A DNA stretch of 64,000 nt from Paenibacillus agaridevorans (GCF_003112455.1 NZ_BDQX01000291.1:76897-140896); one strand, 5' to 3'. Positions 1-8,348 are shown, counted from the stretch's first letter. Made by a program: numbers and translations. Notes: a model not told the origin generated them from the sequence alone.

Positions 1-38
1 CAAATGTTCCTATACAAAGTGAGGGAGGAGGTGAAGTT

Positions 39-1496
39 ATGGCAGATGCAAAAGCCGCATACAGAACTTATCAAGTTTGGGTTAAGCCGGGCCATCGACT
101 GTTTGGCTACCTGGATGAAGCATGCCAGAGAGCCAAAAATCTGTACAATACCACGAATTTTTATATTCGTCAGGTGTTTACGGCATGGGGGCGTCAGGAG
201 GATCTTCAGCCTCTACAACAACAAGTCATGGACACGCTGGCCACGCAGATTGGTGCAATGAATGAACGACGGAGCGAGAAAAATCGTTTACACGCATTTG
301 AGCTGCCGTCACCGGAAAAGCCTTTTGTATCGTATGCCTTCCTGGACGCCTTATTCAAAGTGATGGAGCAAACGGATTATCGCGCACTCCCTGCACAGAG
401 CAGTCAAGGAATCATGAAAGTGGTGTTCCAGAATTGGAAGGCTTTCTTCGCCAGCATGAAGGATTACCGAAAGCATCCAGAGAAGTACACGGGCAAACCT
501 AACATCCCGGGGTATGCTCGGGGCACAGCTAAGGAAGTTGTGTTTTCTAATCAGGATTGTATCGTTAAAGGCGGGAGATTTCTTAAGCTTCCCAAGACCA
601 AACTGCAGCTTAACATCGGCAAGCTGGGCCGTACCGAGGGACAGCTGATGCAGGTGCGCGTAGTTCCAAGCAATGGACGTTACGTCGTCGAACTAGTCTT
701 CACTCGTCCGGTGAAGAAGGAAGAGGAAGTAAATCATTCTGATATACTAATGGACGCAAATGCTCCGCAATTACTAATGGCCGTTGATTTGGGAGTGGAC
801 AATCTTGCAACCATTGTCACGACATCCGGCTCGAAGCCGATGATCGTGAAGGGCAGGATCGTCAAAGCGATCAATCAATATTACAACAAAATGAAGGCGC
901 ACTACACCGGTATCCTTCGTCAAGGCAAGGAACCGCGAGAAGGAATGCATACGTCTAAACGGCTGGAACGCTTGCATCTGAAGCGACATCGCCGGATCAA
1001 AGACCTGTTCCACAAAGTGAGCCATCACATCATCAAACTGGCTGTGGAACAACGCATTGGCACCATCGTAATTGGTCATAACGATGGATGGAAACAAGAA
1101 ACTGCCATGGGACGTCGCAACAATCAATCGTTTTGTCATATTCCGCATCAGATGTTGATAGACATGATCCAGTATAAAGCGGAAGAACAAGGGATAACGG
1201 TCATCCTGATCGAGGAGGCTTACACATCAAAGGCGAGCTTCTTGGACCAGGATTCGCTACCATGTTATGACGAAGGGAGAACCGTTACATTCACCGGCAG
1301 ACGAATCTGTCGCGGACTGTACCGGAGTCTGAAAGGTTGGATTCATGCCGATGTCAACGGCGCGGCGAACATTATGCGCAAAGTATTCCCAAACGTCACT
1401 CCACAAGGAGCGAATGGGATAGAGGGGTTGGATGGTAACCAGACCATCAACGTGTCAACTCCGCTGGTGTTAAGCATCCTGAACAAGTCAGGTTGA
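39..1496 (+). CDS. tnpB: TnpB, RNA-guided nuclease of an IS605-type element
   Basis: A 485-residue TnpB (OrfB) protein, in family terms an omega-RNA-guided RuvC nuclease related to Cas12. The RuvC-I aspartate is D250 in AVDLGVDNLA and the RuvC-III aspartate is D438 in ADVNGAANI. Where canonical TnpB has the RuvC-II glutamate (a V-V-E-D-L type strand) this protein reads IVIGHNDGWKQ, without Glu at that place. An acidic pair E392/E393 sits just before YTSKAS. The zinc-finger CxxC pairs expected after the TS motif are missing. This suggests a rearranged catalytic site rather than a dead protein, because the reading frame is full length and the other motifs are intact. The start follows a strong GGAGGAGG site at 7 nt spacing. 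Guide RNA would come from the 3' end and flank. Confidence 0.93.
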   Translation: MADAKAAYRTYQVWVKPGHRLFGYLDEACQRAKNLYNTTNFYIRQVFTAWGRQEDLQPLQQQVMDTLATQIGAMNERRSEKNRLHAFELPSPEKPFVSYAFLDALFKVMEQTDYRALPAQSSQGIMKVVFQNWKAFFASMKDYRKHPEKYTGKPNIPGYARGTAKEVVFSNQDCIVKGGRFLKLPKTKLQLNIGKLGRTEGQLMQVRVVPSNGRYVVELVFTRPVKKEEEVNHSDILMDANAPQLLMAVDLGVDNLATIVTTSGSKPMIVKGRIVKAINQYYNKMKAHYTGILRQGKEPREGMHTSKRLERLHLKRHRRIKDLFHKVSHHIIKLAVEQRIGTIVIGHNDGWKQETAMGRRNNQSFCHIPHQMLIDMIQYKAEEQGITVILIEEAYTSKASFLDQDSLPCYDEGRTVTFTGRRICRGLYRSLKGWIHADVNGAANIMRKVFPNVTPQGANGIEGLDGNQTINVSTPLVLSILNKSG

Positions 1497-1557
1497 GACA
1501 TCAGAAACCTCCACTTCAACCGAAGCGTTAGCAACGGTAAGTGGTGGGAGTATTCAT
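1497..1557 (+). ncRNA. Candidate omega-RNA 3' hairpin / IS right end
   Basis: Directly after tnpB, CCTCCACTT (1508-1516) pairs with AAGTGGTGG (1539-1547) with one internal mismatch, and an inner CCG/CGG pair (1520-1522 with 1535-1537) closes the loop. A structured right end read from the tnpB transcript is what TnpB systems use as guide scaffold. The guide itself would be the flanking DNA after about 1555. The exact end is inferred. Confidence 0.5.
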
Positions 1558-1611
1558 GGTGCCGCTTTTTTGCTGTGAAACGATGATTAATCCTCCGTTC
1601 TGTATTCCAGC

Positions 1612-1870
1612 AGATCTCCGGGCTGGCAGTCCAACGCCCTGCAGATCGACTCCAATGTCGACGTGCTGCTCGCGGATCGCCAGACGACAGGCGGCTACCC
1701 CCGCATCGCGCATGTCGCGACCGTCGACATCCCGGATGTTCGCTCAGCTGCGGCCGGGCACGGAGGTTTGTTTCGAGCGCATCACACATGCAGAAGCCGA
1801 GAGTTTGCTGTTGGCATCGGAGAAGGACTACCGCATGCTAAAAACGGCGATCGCGCTCAAATTCCGATAG
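1612..1870 (+). pseudogene. Remnant of 5-oxoprolinase subunit C / KipA family gene (3' end, frameshifted)
   Basis: Reading the frame of position 1621 gives GWQSNALQIDSN, then LLADRQTTGGYPRIAHV, the conserved C-terminal block of the biotin-dependent carboxylase-like PxpC/KipA family. After about position 1740 the homology continues in another frame (AQLRPGTEV, then an ordinary C-terminus ending at 1870). The 5' two thirds of the gene are absent and the tnpB element lies immediately upstream. So this is a 5'-truncated and frameshifted remnant. No pxpA or pxpB partner is in view, although they could lie before the window. Confidence 0.75.
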
Positions 1871-1888
1871 CGCGACCGCCGTTTTTCC
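1838..1888. terminator. Bidirectional intrinsic terminator
   Basis: AAAAACGGCGATCGCGCT (from 1840) is nearly complementary to AGCGCGACCGCCGTTTTT (to about 1886), with T runs on both strands. It overlaps the 3' end of the pxpC remnant and can also terminate the leftward gene pair that ends at 1906. Confidence 0.8.
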
Positions 1889-1905
1889 GGGGCAGTTTTA
1901 TTTTT

Positions 1906-2985
1906 TTATTTGAAAAACAAAAAATGAGTAGGCAGCTTGCGCAACGATCCGTCCGACGGCTTGTTAATAAGCTTGCCGTTAAAGACAAGCGATGAGGACC
2001 CGCCTCCGTCCAGATTATAAGCGTCTATCGCGCCATAACCCTTTAGCAAGTCCTGGAGTTCCCCGAGCGTCGCGCCGGAGCTCCCTGCTTCATTGTACCC
2101 GTCCGTAACGAGAATGAGCAGTTGATCGTCCTTGTAGTTCGCGATGACGGTACGCGGCGCACGGCGAGGACTGACCTGCCACTTGAGCGGAATGCTCTGG
2201 GCGGCTCCCCCGCGCAGCAAGACGGGGACGAAGGAAGCGCCGTATTTTGGCTTCAGGGCGTCCAACTTGTCCTTGCTGGCGAATTTGCCGCCGATCAATT
2301 TGTTTTTATCGTTCATCCCGACAAAAAACAAATCCGAATAAGAAGCTTCGAAGCCGGTCACATATTTGCCGTCCACGATCGTGTTGCTCAGCGGGTAACG
2401 TTTGCCGCCGCCGTCGGCGAAGCCGCCCGCATTGACGCCGACCGCCGCCTTATGCGACTGGACGGCTTGCATCGTAGTCTGGGCTTGTCCGATCTCTGAG
2501 CCGCCGAGCACCATCTTCATGGCATCGCCTGACTTCAGCTTGATCTTGACCGCGTAACTCTTAAACGAATCGTTGCTCAGATAGAACAGCTGAGCGCGAA
2601 GCTTGTCCGTATCGATCGTGGCGGAAGGCTTGCCGAGCTTCGACGTAATCTTCGCGTCGTAGATAGCGAGCGGCCTTGCCGCTTGCGTGGCGGCAAGCTT
2701 GGAAATTGCGGTCATCTCCGCGTTGGTTCTATTGTACAAATCGAGCTGTTTCTTGATGGACTCTCCGGTTCCTATAGCCGTTTCGCGAGCGGCATCCAGT
2801 CCGCCGTAAGCTTCCGATAACAGAGCCTCCGGTCTGGCGAGCGGTTCGGAGGAGGCAAACTCCGCTCCGTCAAGTCCCGAGAGCTGGACGGCCATTCCAC
2901 TGGCGATAAGCCAAATCAAGATGCCGACGAAGGGCGACAAGGCGAGAAGCGCCGTGCGATTCAACGTTTTGGCCGTGATGTTCAT
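1906..2985 (-). CDS. Phosphodiester glycosidase (NAGPA) family exported protein
   Basis: A 359-residue protein with one N-terminal membrane segment (about residues 12-35, ALLALSPFVGILIWLIASG), a helical stretch to about 130, and a C-terminal NAGPA (PF09992-type) domain. Visible family features are VGVNAGGFADGGG, an invariant-looking YNLDGGGSSSLVFNGK block near the C-terminus, and the TFI-type strand VIANYKDDQLLILVTDG. Relatives cleave N-acetylglucosamine from phosphodiester-linked glycans and occur near exopolysaccharide and teichoic-acid genes. The actual substrate here is unknown. It overlaps the upstream coiled-coil gene by 4 bp (ATGA), so the two are translationally coupled and probably work together at the membrane. 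Confidence 0.85.
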   Translation of the reverse strand: MNITAKTLNRTALLALSPFVGILIWLIASGMAVQLSGLDGAEFASSEPLARPEALLSEAYGGLDAARETAIGTGESIKKQLDLYNRTNAEMTAISKLAATQAARPLAIYDAKITSKLGKPSATIDTDKLRAQLFYLSNDSFKSYAVKIKLKSGDAMKMVLGGSEIGQAQTTMQAVQSHKAAVGVNAGGFADGGGKRYPLSNTIVDGKYVTGFEASYSDLFFVGMNDKNKLIGGKFASKDKLDALKPKYGASFVPVLLRGGAAQSIPLKWQVSPRRAPRTVIANYKDDQLLILVTDGYNEAGSSGATLGELQDLLKGYGAIDAYNLDGGGSSSLVFNGKLINKPSDGSLRKLPTHFLFFK

Positions 2986-3413
2986 TTAAGCACGTCCAAG
3001 CTTTTTTTCAATTCGTCCAGTTGCTTCTTGACCTCGTTAAGCTGAGTATATAGCTTGTTGCTATTATCGGTCTTGGTATCGGCGTTATCCTTGGTAAACG
3101 TAAGCAGTTCATTTAAAGCGTCGATCTTGCCTTTAAGCTCCGTCATTTCGGCCGCATAGCCGGCATCCAGATCCGCAAGCTTGGCGTCGTACGCCTGCTG
3201 CATCACCTGGAGTTGAGCGGAGGTTTGCCGTTCGATATCCGCCGTAATATCCTGTTGCATCCGATCCGTGTACCACTTCGCCATATAGAAGCCGCCGCCG
3301 ATGAGCACCGCCCATACGGATACGAACACGACGAGCGACACTACGCTTCTTCGCCTGCGCGTCGCATGCTCCTGACGGCTTGCAAGGTTGCTTTCCAAAC
3401 TTACTTCATTCAT
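2982..3413 (-). CDS. Single-pass membrane protein with coiled coil, unknown function
   Basis: 143 residues: a short basic cytoplasmic N-terminus (ATRRRRS), one transmembrane segment (about 24-45, VVSLVVFVSVWAVLIGGGFY), then a long Gln/Lys/Leu-rich coiled coil reaching the C-terminus. No enzymatic motif is seen. It is the first gene of a two-gene leftward operon, with an AGAGGTG ribosome site 9 nt before ATG, and its stop overlaps the start of the NAGPA-type gene. By position it may be a membrane scaffold or partner for that enzyme, which is inference only. Confidence 0.8.
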   Translation of the reverse strand: MNEVSLESNLASRQEHATRRRRSVVSLVVFVSVWAVLIGGGFYMAKWYTDRMQQDITADIERQTSAQLQVMQQAYDAKLADLDAGYAAEMTELKGKIDALNELLTFTKDNADTKTDNSNKLYTQLNEVKKQLDELKKSLDVLK

Positions 3414-3602
3414 CTATTCATTCACCTCTCAAGCCTGAATTATGTGTCGCCGCGGATGAACGAACCGTTGTGTGCAATATTGCCCCTGTCCCTTTTTGCC
3501 TACCAGTAAGGACGCTTTTTATGCCGAAAGGTTGCGAATGTCATCTTATTGTAACAAAGAGGGGCGCGGCGTCCTTGGTTTTCGAAAGTGCAAATGTTGG
3601 TT

Positions 3603-3608
3603 TATAAT
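3603..3608 (+). promoter_or_regulatory. Candidate -10 box for msrAB
   Basis: A perfect TATAAT lies 34 nt before the msrAB ATG. The -35 region 17 nt upstream (TTTCGA) is poor, so recognition by sigma-A is uncertain or needs an activator. Confidence 0.4.
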
Positions 3609-3642
3609 AGAGACATGTTAGCAGAAAGGTGAGGTGGCAACC

Positions 3643-4611
3643 ATGGCAGAACAACAATCGAACCAGTACGAGAAGGTCGCATTCGCGGGCGGATGCTTCT
3701 GGTGCATGGTGACGCCGTTCGAGGAAATGCCGGGCATCGTCTCGGTCGTATCCGGTTATATAGGCGGTCATACCGTCAACCCGACGTACGAGGAGGTTTG
3801 CTCCGAAACGACTGGACATGCGGAAGCCGTGCTGATCACTTATGATCCGGCGGTATTCCCGTTCCGGAAGTTGCTCGGCATCTTCTGGCAGCAGATCGAT
3901 CCGACCGATGCAGGCGGCCAGTTCCACGACCGCGGCGAATCATATCGCACGGGTATCTTCTATTACACGGAGGAGCAGCGGCAGGAGGCAGAGGCTTCCA
4001 AGGCCGAGCTTGCAAGCAGCGGACGCTTCGACAAGCCGATCGTGACGGAGATTACGGAGGCGGAAGTCTTTTACCCTGCAGAGGAGTACCATCAGGATTA
4101 TCACAACAAGAATCCGTTCCGTTACAAAATGTACCGCAGAGGCTCCGGCCGCGACGCCTTTATCGCGGAGCATTGGTCGGCAAAGAAGGACCAGCAGGAA
4201 CTGAAGCGAAAGCTGACCCCCATTCAATACAACGTGACGCAGGAGAACGGGACGGAACGTCCGTTCACTGGCGAATACTGGGATCATACGGAGGACGGCA
4301 TCTACGTCGACATCGTGTCGGGCGAGCCGTTGTTCAGCTCCAAGGACAAGTACGACGCGGGCTGCGGCTGGCCGAGCTTTACGAAGCCGCTTCAGAAAGC
4401 CGCGGTGACGGAGCATACGGATTCGAGCCACTTCATGGTTCGCGTCGAGGTGCGGAGCAGGGAAGGCGACTCCCATCTCGGCCATGTCTTCGAAGATGGT
4501 CCGCAACCGACTGGGCTGCGGTACTGCATTAATTCGGCTTCCCTCCGGTTCGTGCCGAAGGAAAAGCTTGCCGAAGAAGGATATGGCGAATACGCTTATT
4601 TGTTCAACTAA
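3643..4611 (+). CDS. msrAB: Bifunctional peptide methionine sulfoxide reductase MsrA-MsrB
   Basis: A 322-residue fusion that repairs both S and R epimers of methionine sulfoxide in proteins. The MsrA half has the active-site motif GGCFWC (nucleophile C18) and the conserved [15 protein letters not shown] and EYHQDY segments. The MsrB half starts near residue 185 with [16 protein letters not shown] and ends with the catalytic Cys in [11 protein letters not shown] (C295). The two CxxC zinc pairs of many MsrB proteins are absent (GCGWPSF, then [13 protein letters not shown]), so this is the zinc-free MsrB type. A GTG at 3634 is in frame, but ATG 3643 is preferred because AGGTGAGG sits 8 nt before it. 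Transcribed alone. Confidence 0.95.
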   Translation: MAEQQSNQYEKVAFAGGCFWCMVTPFEEMPGIVSVVSGYIGGHTVNPTYEEVCSETTGHAEAVLITYDPAVFPFRKLLGIFWQQIDPTDAGGQFHDRGESYRTGIFYYTEEQRQEAEASKAELASSGRFDKPIVTEITEAEVFYPAEEYHQDYHNKNPFRYKMYRRGSGRDAFIAEHWSAKKDQQELKRKLTPIQYNVTQENGTERPFTGEYWDHTEDGIYVDIVSGEPLFSSKDKYDAGCGWPSFTKPLQKAAVTEHTDSSHFMVRVEVRSREGDSHLGHVFEDGPQPTGLRYCINSASLRFVPKEKLAEEGYGEYAYLFN

Positions 4612-4687
4612 GCCAGACCAATATCAGAGTAACAGCTGTATTTTTTTGAGGGTTAACCAAACATGGGCACAGAAGGAGACTGGAGCA

Positions 4688-5311
4688 ATGAGCATGGAAA
4701 CACCCGCAACGAATGCGCCTGTAGAGCGCAAGTCTATGGACGTCTTGGAGGCCATACGCACGCGCCGTTCCATCGGCAGAGTGAAAAGCGATCCGGTGGA
4801 TCGCGCGGTCATCGAGGAACTGCTGGAAGCGGCAAGTTGGGCGCCCAGCCACTTCAACACGCAGCCTTGGCGCTTCATCGTCATGACGGGCGACGGAAGA
4901 GCGGCGCTTGGCGAAGGGTACGCCAATGTGGCCAAGTCGGGCTGGCCCGAGATGAGTGCCGAGGAGTTAGAGGCGAAGCTGCAGAAGGAGCGGGCCAAAG
5001 CGTACCGTTCGCCCGTTGTCATCGCGGCTGTTTACTCCAAGTCGGAGGACTCGCGCGCCGTATATTCGGAAGAATTGGCGGCTGCCCAGGCTGCCGTTCA
5101 GAACCTGCTGCTTGCAGCACACGCCCATGGCTTGGGAGCGATTTGGCGCTCTGGCGAGCCGATGTACAATCCGTTGATGCGCAGCGCGCTTGGATTAACG
5201 GAAGGCAAGGAAGAGCTGACCGGCCTCATCTACTTAGGTTATCCGGATATGGCGCCTCCTGCGCAAAAGCGCGCGCCGATCTCGGAGAAGACGGTGTGGC
5301 TGGAAGCTTGA
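4688..5311 (+). CDS. Nitroreductase family protein
   Basis: 207 residues, an FMN-dependent NAD(P)H oxidoreductase of the nitroreductase fold. Landmarks are the N-terminal RTRRSIGR (FMN phosphate contact), SWAPSHFNTQPWRFIV (the conserved NxQPW block), a QNLLLAAHAHGLGAIWRSG segment and a final LIYLGYP strand. It resembles the YdjA/YfkO-like small nitroreductases; the substrate cannot be deduced. ATG 4688 is chosen because AGAAGGAG lies about 9 nt upstream; the longer open frame from 4484 overlaps msrAB and is not needed. It lies 76 nt after msrAB, possibly cotranscribed with it as an oxidative-stress pair, and is closed by a terminator. Confidence 0.88.
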   Translation: MSMETPATNAPVERKSMDVLEAIRTRRSIGRVKSDPVDRAVIEELLEAASWAPSHFNTQPWRFIVMTGDGRAALGEGYANVAKSGWPEMSAEELEAKLQKERAKAYRSPVVIAAVYSKSEDSRAVYSEELAAAQAAVQNLLLAAHAHGLGAIWRSGEPMYNPLMRSALGLTEGKEELTGLIYLGYPDMAPPAQKRAPISEKTVWLEA

Positions 5312-5337
5312 TCGATTGGTGAATTTGCATTGGAATT

Positions 5338-5373
5338 CCCTACTCCCGCCTGATGGCGGGGTAGGGCTTTTTG
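5338..5373 (+). terminator. Intrinsic terminator after nitroreductase
   Basis: CCCTACTCCCGCC pairs with GGCGGGGTAGGG around a TGAT loop and is followed by CTTTTTG. Confidence 0.88.
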
Positions 5374-5407
5374 CGGTTTAGCGACGCTCCTGTTTACCAT
5401 TTCCGCT

Positions 5408-5434
5408 CTATCAAATATGGAAAAGATTTGATAG
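5408..5434 (+). promoter_or_regulatory. Inverted repeat upstream of the TraB/GumN gene, possible operator
   Basis: CTATCAAAT (5408-5416) and ATTTGATAG (5426-5434) form a perfect 9-bp inverted repeat with a 9-nt spacer, 68 nt before the start codon at 5502. The right arm contains TAGAAT (5432-5437), which could serve as a -10. It may be a regulator site overlapping the promoter; no T run follows, so it is not a terminator. Confidence 0.4.
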
Positions 5435-5501
5435 AATAGGAGGTACCTTGGTTCGAATGAGACCAAAGACCTATTAAATAGATAGAGGAGAGAGCCGGCA
5501 G

Positions 5502-6740
5502 ATGAAACGTTTTACGGCATTTATCGCAGCACTATTACTATCTTTAAGCTTGGCCACCGGCGCATCGGCGGCCACGCCAACGCCTCCCTCCATCTGGATT
5601 GACGGACAGCCGGTCAAGTTCGGCGAACAGAAGCCGTTTATCGAGAATGGCGTTACTTTCGTCCCGGTTCGCATGCTGCTGGAGGAGCTGGCTTTCGAGC
5701 TGGATTGGAACGAAAAGCTGAGAGTCGTTACGGCGACCGGCGAGAAGGCAACCATCATCCTGGAGATCGACCGCAAGACGGCGTATGTCAATTCCAAGCC
5801 GCAAGAGCTGGACGCTGCGCCCAAGATCCTCAACAAGACTACATACGTGCCGCTGCGATTTATCATTAGCGCATCCGGCTACGAGATCGAATGGCTGGAG
5901 GACATTCGCGCGGTGCTCATTGACACGATCCAAGAGAGCCGCGGCTTTATGTACAAGGTGGAGAACGGCGAAAACGTCGTTTACCTGCTTGGTTCCATCC
6001 ACGTCGGCAACGATGCGATGTATCCTCTTCGCGACGAAATCACGGATGCCTTCCAGGAAGCGGACTTCTTGTCAGTGGAAGTGAACGGAGAATCGGATGA
6101 GGTTGATTATGAGAAGCTGCTAGGTAATCTCGGTTACTATAAGGACGGTACGACGCTTCGCAATCATTTGTCTACGGAAGGGTACGAAGCAGTCGTGCAA
6201 CTCTTGACGGATCTGGAGCTGGAAACCAACACGCTTGATACGCTCAAACCTTGGTTCGCATCGTTTGTTCTGGACAGCTGGCTTCAAGAGGATTCGGAAT
6301 TCGAAGCGGAGCTTGGCATCGATCAATATTTTATGGATCAAGCTATCAAGAAGGAAATTCCGATTTTGGAGCTGGAGTCGGCGGAGCTGCAATACAGAAT
6401 GTTCGATAATTTCTCGGCCGAGCTGCAGGAAGGGATGCTCATGGGTTCCGTCTATGGCTTCTATAACGAAAGCGACAGCGTGCAGGATTTGTCTTCCATG
6501 TGGGTGGACGGGGATATCGAGATGCTGACCGAGCTCGCGGAAGATTCGAAGTCGAACGAGGAATATTACAACGCTGTCCTGAGGGACCGCAACGTGGGAA
6601 TGGCAGAAGGTATCGACGGCTACTTGAACAACAAGGAAGCTTCAACGTTCTTTGTCGTCGTAGGTGCTCTGCACCTGCCCGGCGAGGACGGAGTAGTCGC
6701 GCTTCTGGAAGAGATGGGCTACACCGTTACCCGCATCTGA
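5502..6740 (+). CDS. Secreted TraB/GumN family protein with copper-amine-oxidase-like stalk domain
   Basis: 412 residues. A signal peptide (1-23, ending ASAA) is followed by a stalk domain of the copper amine oxidase N-terminal type (about 30-140; FVPVRMLLEELAFELDW and YVPLRFIISASGYEIEW repeats). This is a beta-rich surface or stalk module and not an oxidase. From about 145 to the end it is a TraB/GumN (PF01963-type) domain: VYLLGSIHVGN at the start and FFVVVGALHLPGEDGVVALLEEMGY at the end, the paired GxxH/GxxH motifs of the family. TraB/GumN relatives include Tiki-type metalloproteases, so an extracytoplasmic metal-dependent peptidase is possible. The stalk fusion is common in Paenibacillus-like genomes. 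Monocistronic. Confidence 0.87.
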   Translation: MKRFTAFIAALLLSLSLATGASAATPTPPSIWIDGQPVKFGEQKPFIENGVTFVPVRMLLEELAFELDWNEKLRVVTATGEKATIILEIDRKTAYVNSKPQELDAAPKILNKTTYVPLRFIISASGYEIEWLEDIRAVLIDTIQESRGFMYKVENGENVVYLLGSIHVGNDAMYPLRDEITDAFQEADFLSVEVNGESDEVDYEKLLGNLGYYKDGTTLRNHLSTEGYEAVVQLLTDLELETNTLDTLKPWFASFVLDSWLQEDSEFEAELGIDQYFMDQAIKKEIPILELESAELQYRMFDNFSAELQEGMLMGSVYGFYNESDSVQDLSSMWVDGDIEMLTELAEDSKSNEEYYNAVLRDRNVGMAEGIDGYLNNKEASTFFVVVGALHLPGEDGVVALLEEMGYTVTRI

Positions 6741-6761
6741 TTGTTTCAACCTCGAAATGGC

Positions 6762-6818
6762 AACAAACAAGGCTGTCCCTTAGGTTAAAGACCTCATGGG
6801 ACAGCCTTGTTTGTCTTT
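6762..6818. terminator. Bidirectional terminator between convergent genes
   Basis: AACAAACAAGGCTGTCCC pairs with GGGACAGCCTTGTTTGT around an 18-nt loop. It lies between the stops of two convergent genes (6740 and 6834) and can serve both strands. Confidence 0.85.
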
Positions 6819-6833
6819 ATCTTCGCTTACTAA

Positions 6834-8120
6834 TTACCGGACATATTTTTTGATCGTAAAGTTCTCGCCTAGGACGAACCAGTTCTGCGGGAAAGAGACG
6901 CCAAGCACCCAATAGCTCACTCCGCGCAGCCCAAGCCGCTTTACGACGTCGAACTTCGCCTGGACGCTGCGCGCATCCTCGAACCAGACGACATGCTGGG
7001 CGCCCTGCTCGTCATAATAATAGAAGAACGGCGACTGAGACTCTTCGTCGTACTCAATTTCTGCGCCGTATTTCGCCGCTCGCTCCACGGCCGCGAAAGG
7101 GCTGACCGTCGGCGCCCATCGGCCGCCCGAGACGTATGGAAGCGTCCAGTCATAGCCGTACAGCGGCATGCCCATGACGACCTTGTTAGCCGGGATGACG
7201 CTAAGCGCGTAATTGACGACCTTTAGCACTTCGTTTAGAGGAGCGACGGCTCTCGGAGGTCCGCCGGACCAGCCCCATTCGTAGGTCATCAGAATGACAA
7301 AGTCGAGAATGCGCCCGTGTGCTTCGTAATCATGCGCCTCGTACAACGTGCCCGTTTGCGTGGCGGACAGCTTGGGCGCAAGCGCGGAGGAGACGAGATA
7401 GCCTTGCGGGCGCAGCGTGTCGACAAGCTTTTGCAGGAAAGCGTTATACAACTCTTTGTCGGCAGGCGGTACATATTCGAAGTCTACGTTCAGCGCCATA
7501 TAGCCGTTCTGCGCCATAACGGCGACGATACCCGCGATGACGCGATTTTGAACCGCCTCATCGGCTACGACGGCATGGGCGATATCGGGACTGAAGTTGC
7601 CGTCCACGAAATTCGTGATCACCATCATGGGAGCGGCCCGCTTTGCGTATGCCGCGGCGATGATCGCCGTATCGTCCAGCGGCCTGAGACTTCCATCGGG
7701 CTGAACCCGATAGCTGAACGGGCTCAGAAAGGTCAAATATTCTCCGATTTCGTTCACGATGGCCACGCCGTTCTGCTCCAGCTTCTCGGTATAGGCATTG
7801 ACTTCGATAACCGGCTTGGCCGTGGTCGGAATTTTCAGCATCTGGCCGGGGTAAATAAGAGCGGGATTCCGAATGCCGTTGGCGGATGCGAGCTCCTGGA
7901 GCGTGACTCCGTATCGTTGGCCAATCTGCCATAACGATTCGCCTGCGAGCACCTTGTGAGAAGCGGGAGACGGCTCCGTCGGCACGATGACAGCCTGCCC
8001 GATGACCAATATGCTTTGCTCAGACAAGCCGTTTGCGACGAGAATATGCGACAAAGGAACGCCGTAGTTTTGAGACAGCTTCCATAGCGAGTCCCCGTTC
8101 TTGACGGTATGAATGATCAA
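6834..8120 (-). CDS. SleL/YaaH-like spore cortex-lytic N-acetylglucosaminidase (2x LysM + GH18)
   Basis: 428 residues, the same length class as B. subtilis YaaH and B. cereus SleL. Two LysM repeats (residues 2-47 HTVKNGDSLWKLSQNYGV and 53-98 HKVLAGESLWQIGQRYGV) bind peptidoglycan. A GH18 barrel follows (about 105-428), with the catalytic DxE-type strand MALNVDFEYVPP and later MGMPLYGYDW and VSYWVLG strands. In this family the enzyme cleaves N-acetylglucosaminyl bonds in muramic-lactam cortex during germination and is packed in the spore coat without a signal peptide; none is present here. The start is TTG at 8120, 8 nt after AAGGAGG. It is transcribed divergently from the pur operon promoter region. 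Confidence 0.9.
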   Translation of the reverse strand: MIIHTVKNGDSLWKLSQNYGVPLSHILVANGLSEQSILVIGQAVIVPTEPSPASHKVLAGESLWQIGQRYGVTLQELASANGIRNPALIYPGQMLKIPTTAKPVIEVNAYTEKLEQNGVAIVNEIGEYLTFLSPFSYRVQPDGSLRPLDDTAIIAAAYAKRAAPMMVITNFVDGNFSPDIAHAVVADEAVQNRVIAGIVAVMAQNGYMALNVDFEYVPPADKELYNAFLQKLVDTLRPQGYLVSSALAPKLSATQTGTLYEAHDYEAHGRILDFVILMTYEWGWSGGPPRAVAPLNEVLKVVNYALSVIPANKVVMGMPLYGYDWTLPYVSGGRWAPTVSPFAAVERAAKYGAEIEYDEESQSPFFYYYDEQGAQHVVWFEDARSVQAKFDVVKRLGLRGVSYWVLGVSFPQNWFVLGENFTIKKYVR

Positions 8121-8273
8121 GACAATGACCTCCTTGTATATTCGGTACGTCCCGTTAAACCTTATCTCTATATGTATTCAGAAGAACATGTACCTAGACG
8201 AAGGATGGAAGAAATGGGGATTCGAGCCCCAAAGAAGAGGCGATTGACGGGGCTATTGAGCAATATTGAGAAA

Positions 8274-8317
8274 AAAACGAACTTTAAAATATATAAGCTT
8301 CATAATGTTCGTATTTT
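8274..8317 (+). promoter_or_regulatory. Pair of inverted PurBoxes (PurR operator) of the pur operon
   Basis: AAAAACGAACTTT (8274-8286) and, on the other strand, AAATACGAACATT (8305-8317) each match the B. subtilis PurBox AWWWCCGAACWWT at 12 of 13 positions. They face each other with 18 nt between, close to the 16-17 nt known for PurR sites. The second box ends 2 nt before the -35 element of the pur promoter, as expected for repression by PurR relieved by PRPP. Confidence 0.88.
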
Positions 8318-8319
8318 GT

Positions 8320-8348
8320 TGACAGTGGAAGAACGATTGTTTAAACTA
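8320..8348 (+). promoter_or_regulatory. Sigma-A promoter of the pur operon
   Basis: TTGACA (8320-8325), a 17-nt spacer and TAAACT (8343-8348). The predicted start near 8355 gives a leader of about 420 nt before purE, containing the guanine riboswitch. Confidence 0.87.

Larger units (their letters stand above)
1..1557 (+). mobile_element. IS200/IS605-type element carrying tnpB, left end outside the window
   Basis: The unit comprises tnpB (39-1496) and a structured right end (about 1500-1555). No tnpA transposase is seen, but the left end lies outside the window, so whether the element is autonomous cannot be told. The right boundary is estimated from the end of the conserved-looking hairpin and is not exact. 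A broken pxpC/kipA gene follows directly. Confidence 0.7.

Noticed and set aside
4484..4687. Longer N-terminus for the nitroreductase
   Set aside because: The extension overlaps msrAB and has no ribosome site, whereas ATG 4688 has one at good spacing.
5502..6740. Naming the protein a copper amine oxidase
   Set aside because: Only the N-terminal stalk-like domain of that family is present; no oxidase catalytic domain or copper ligands.
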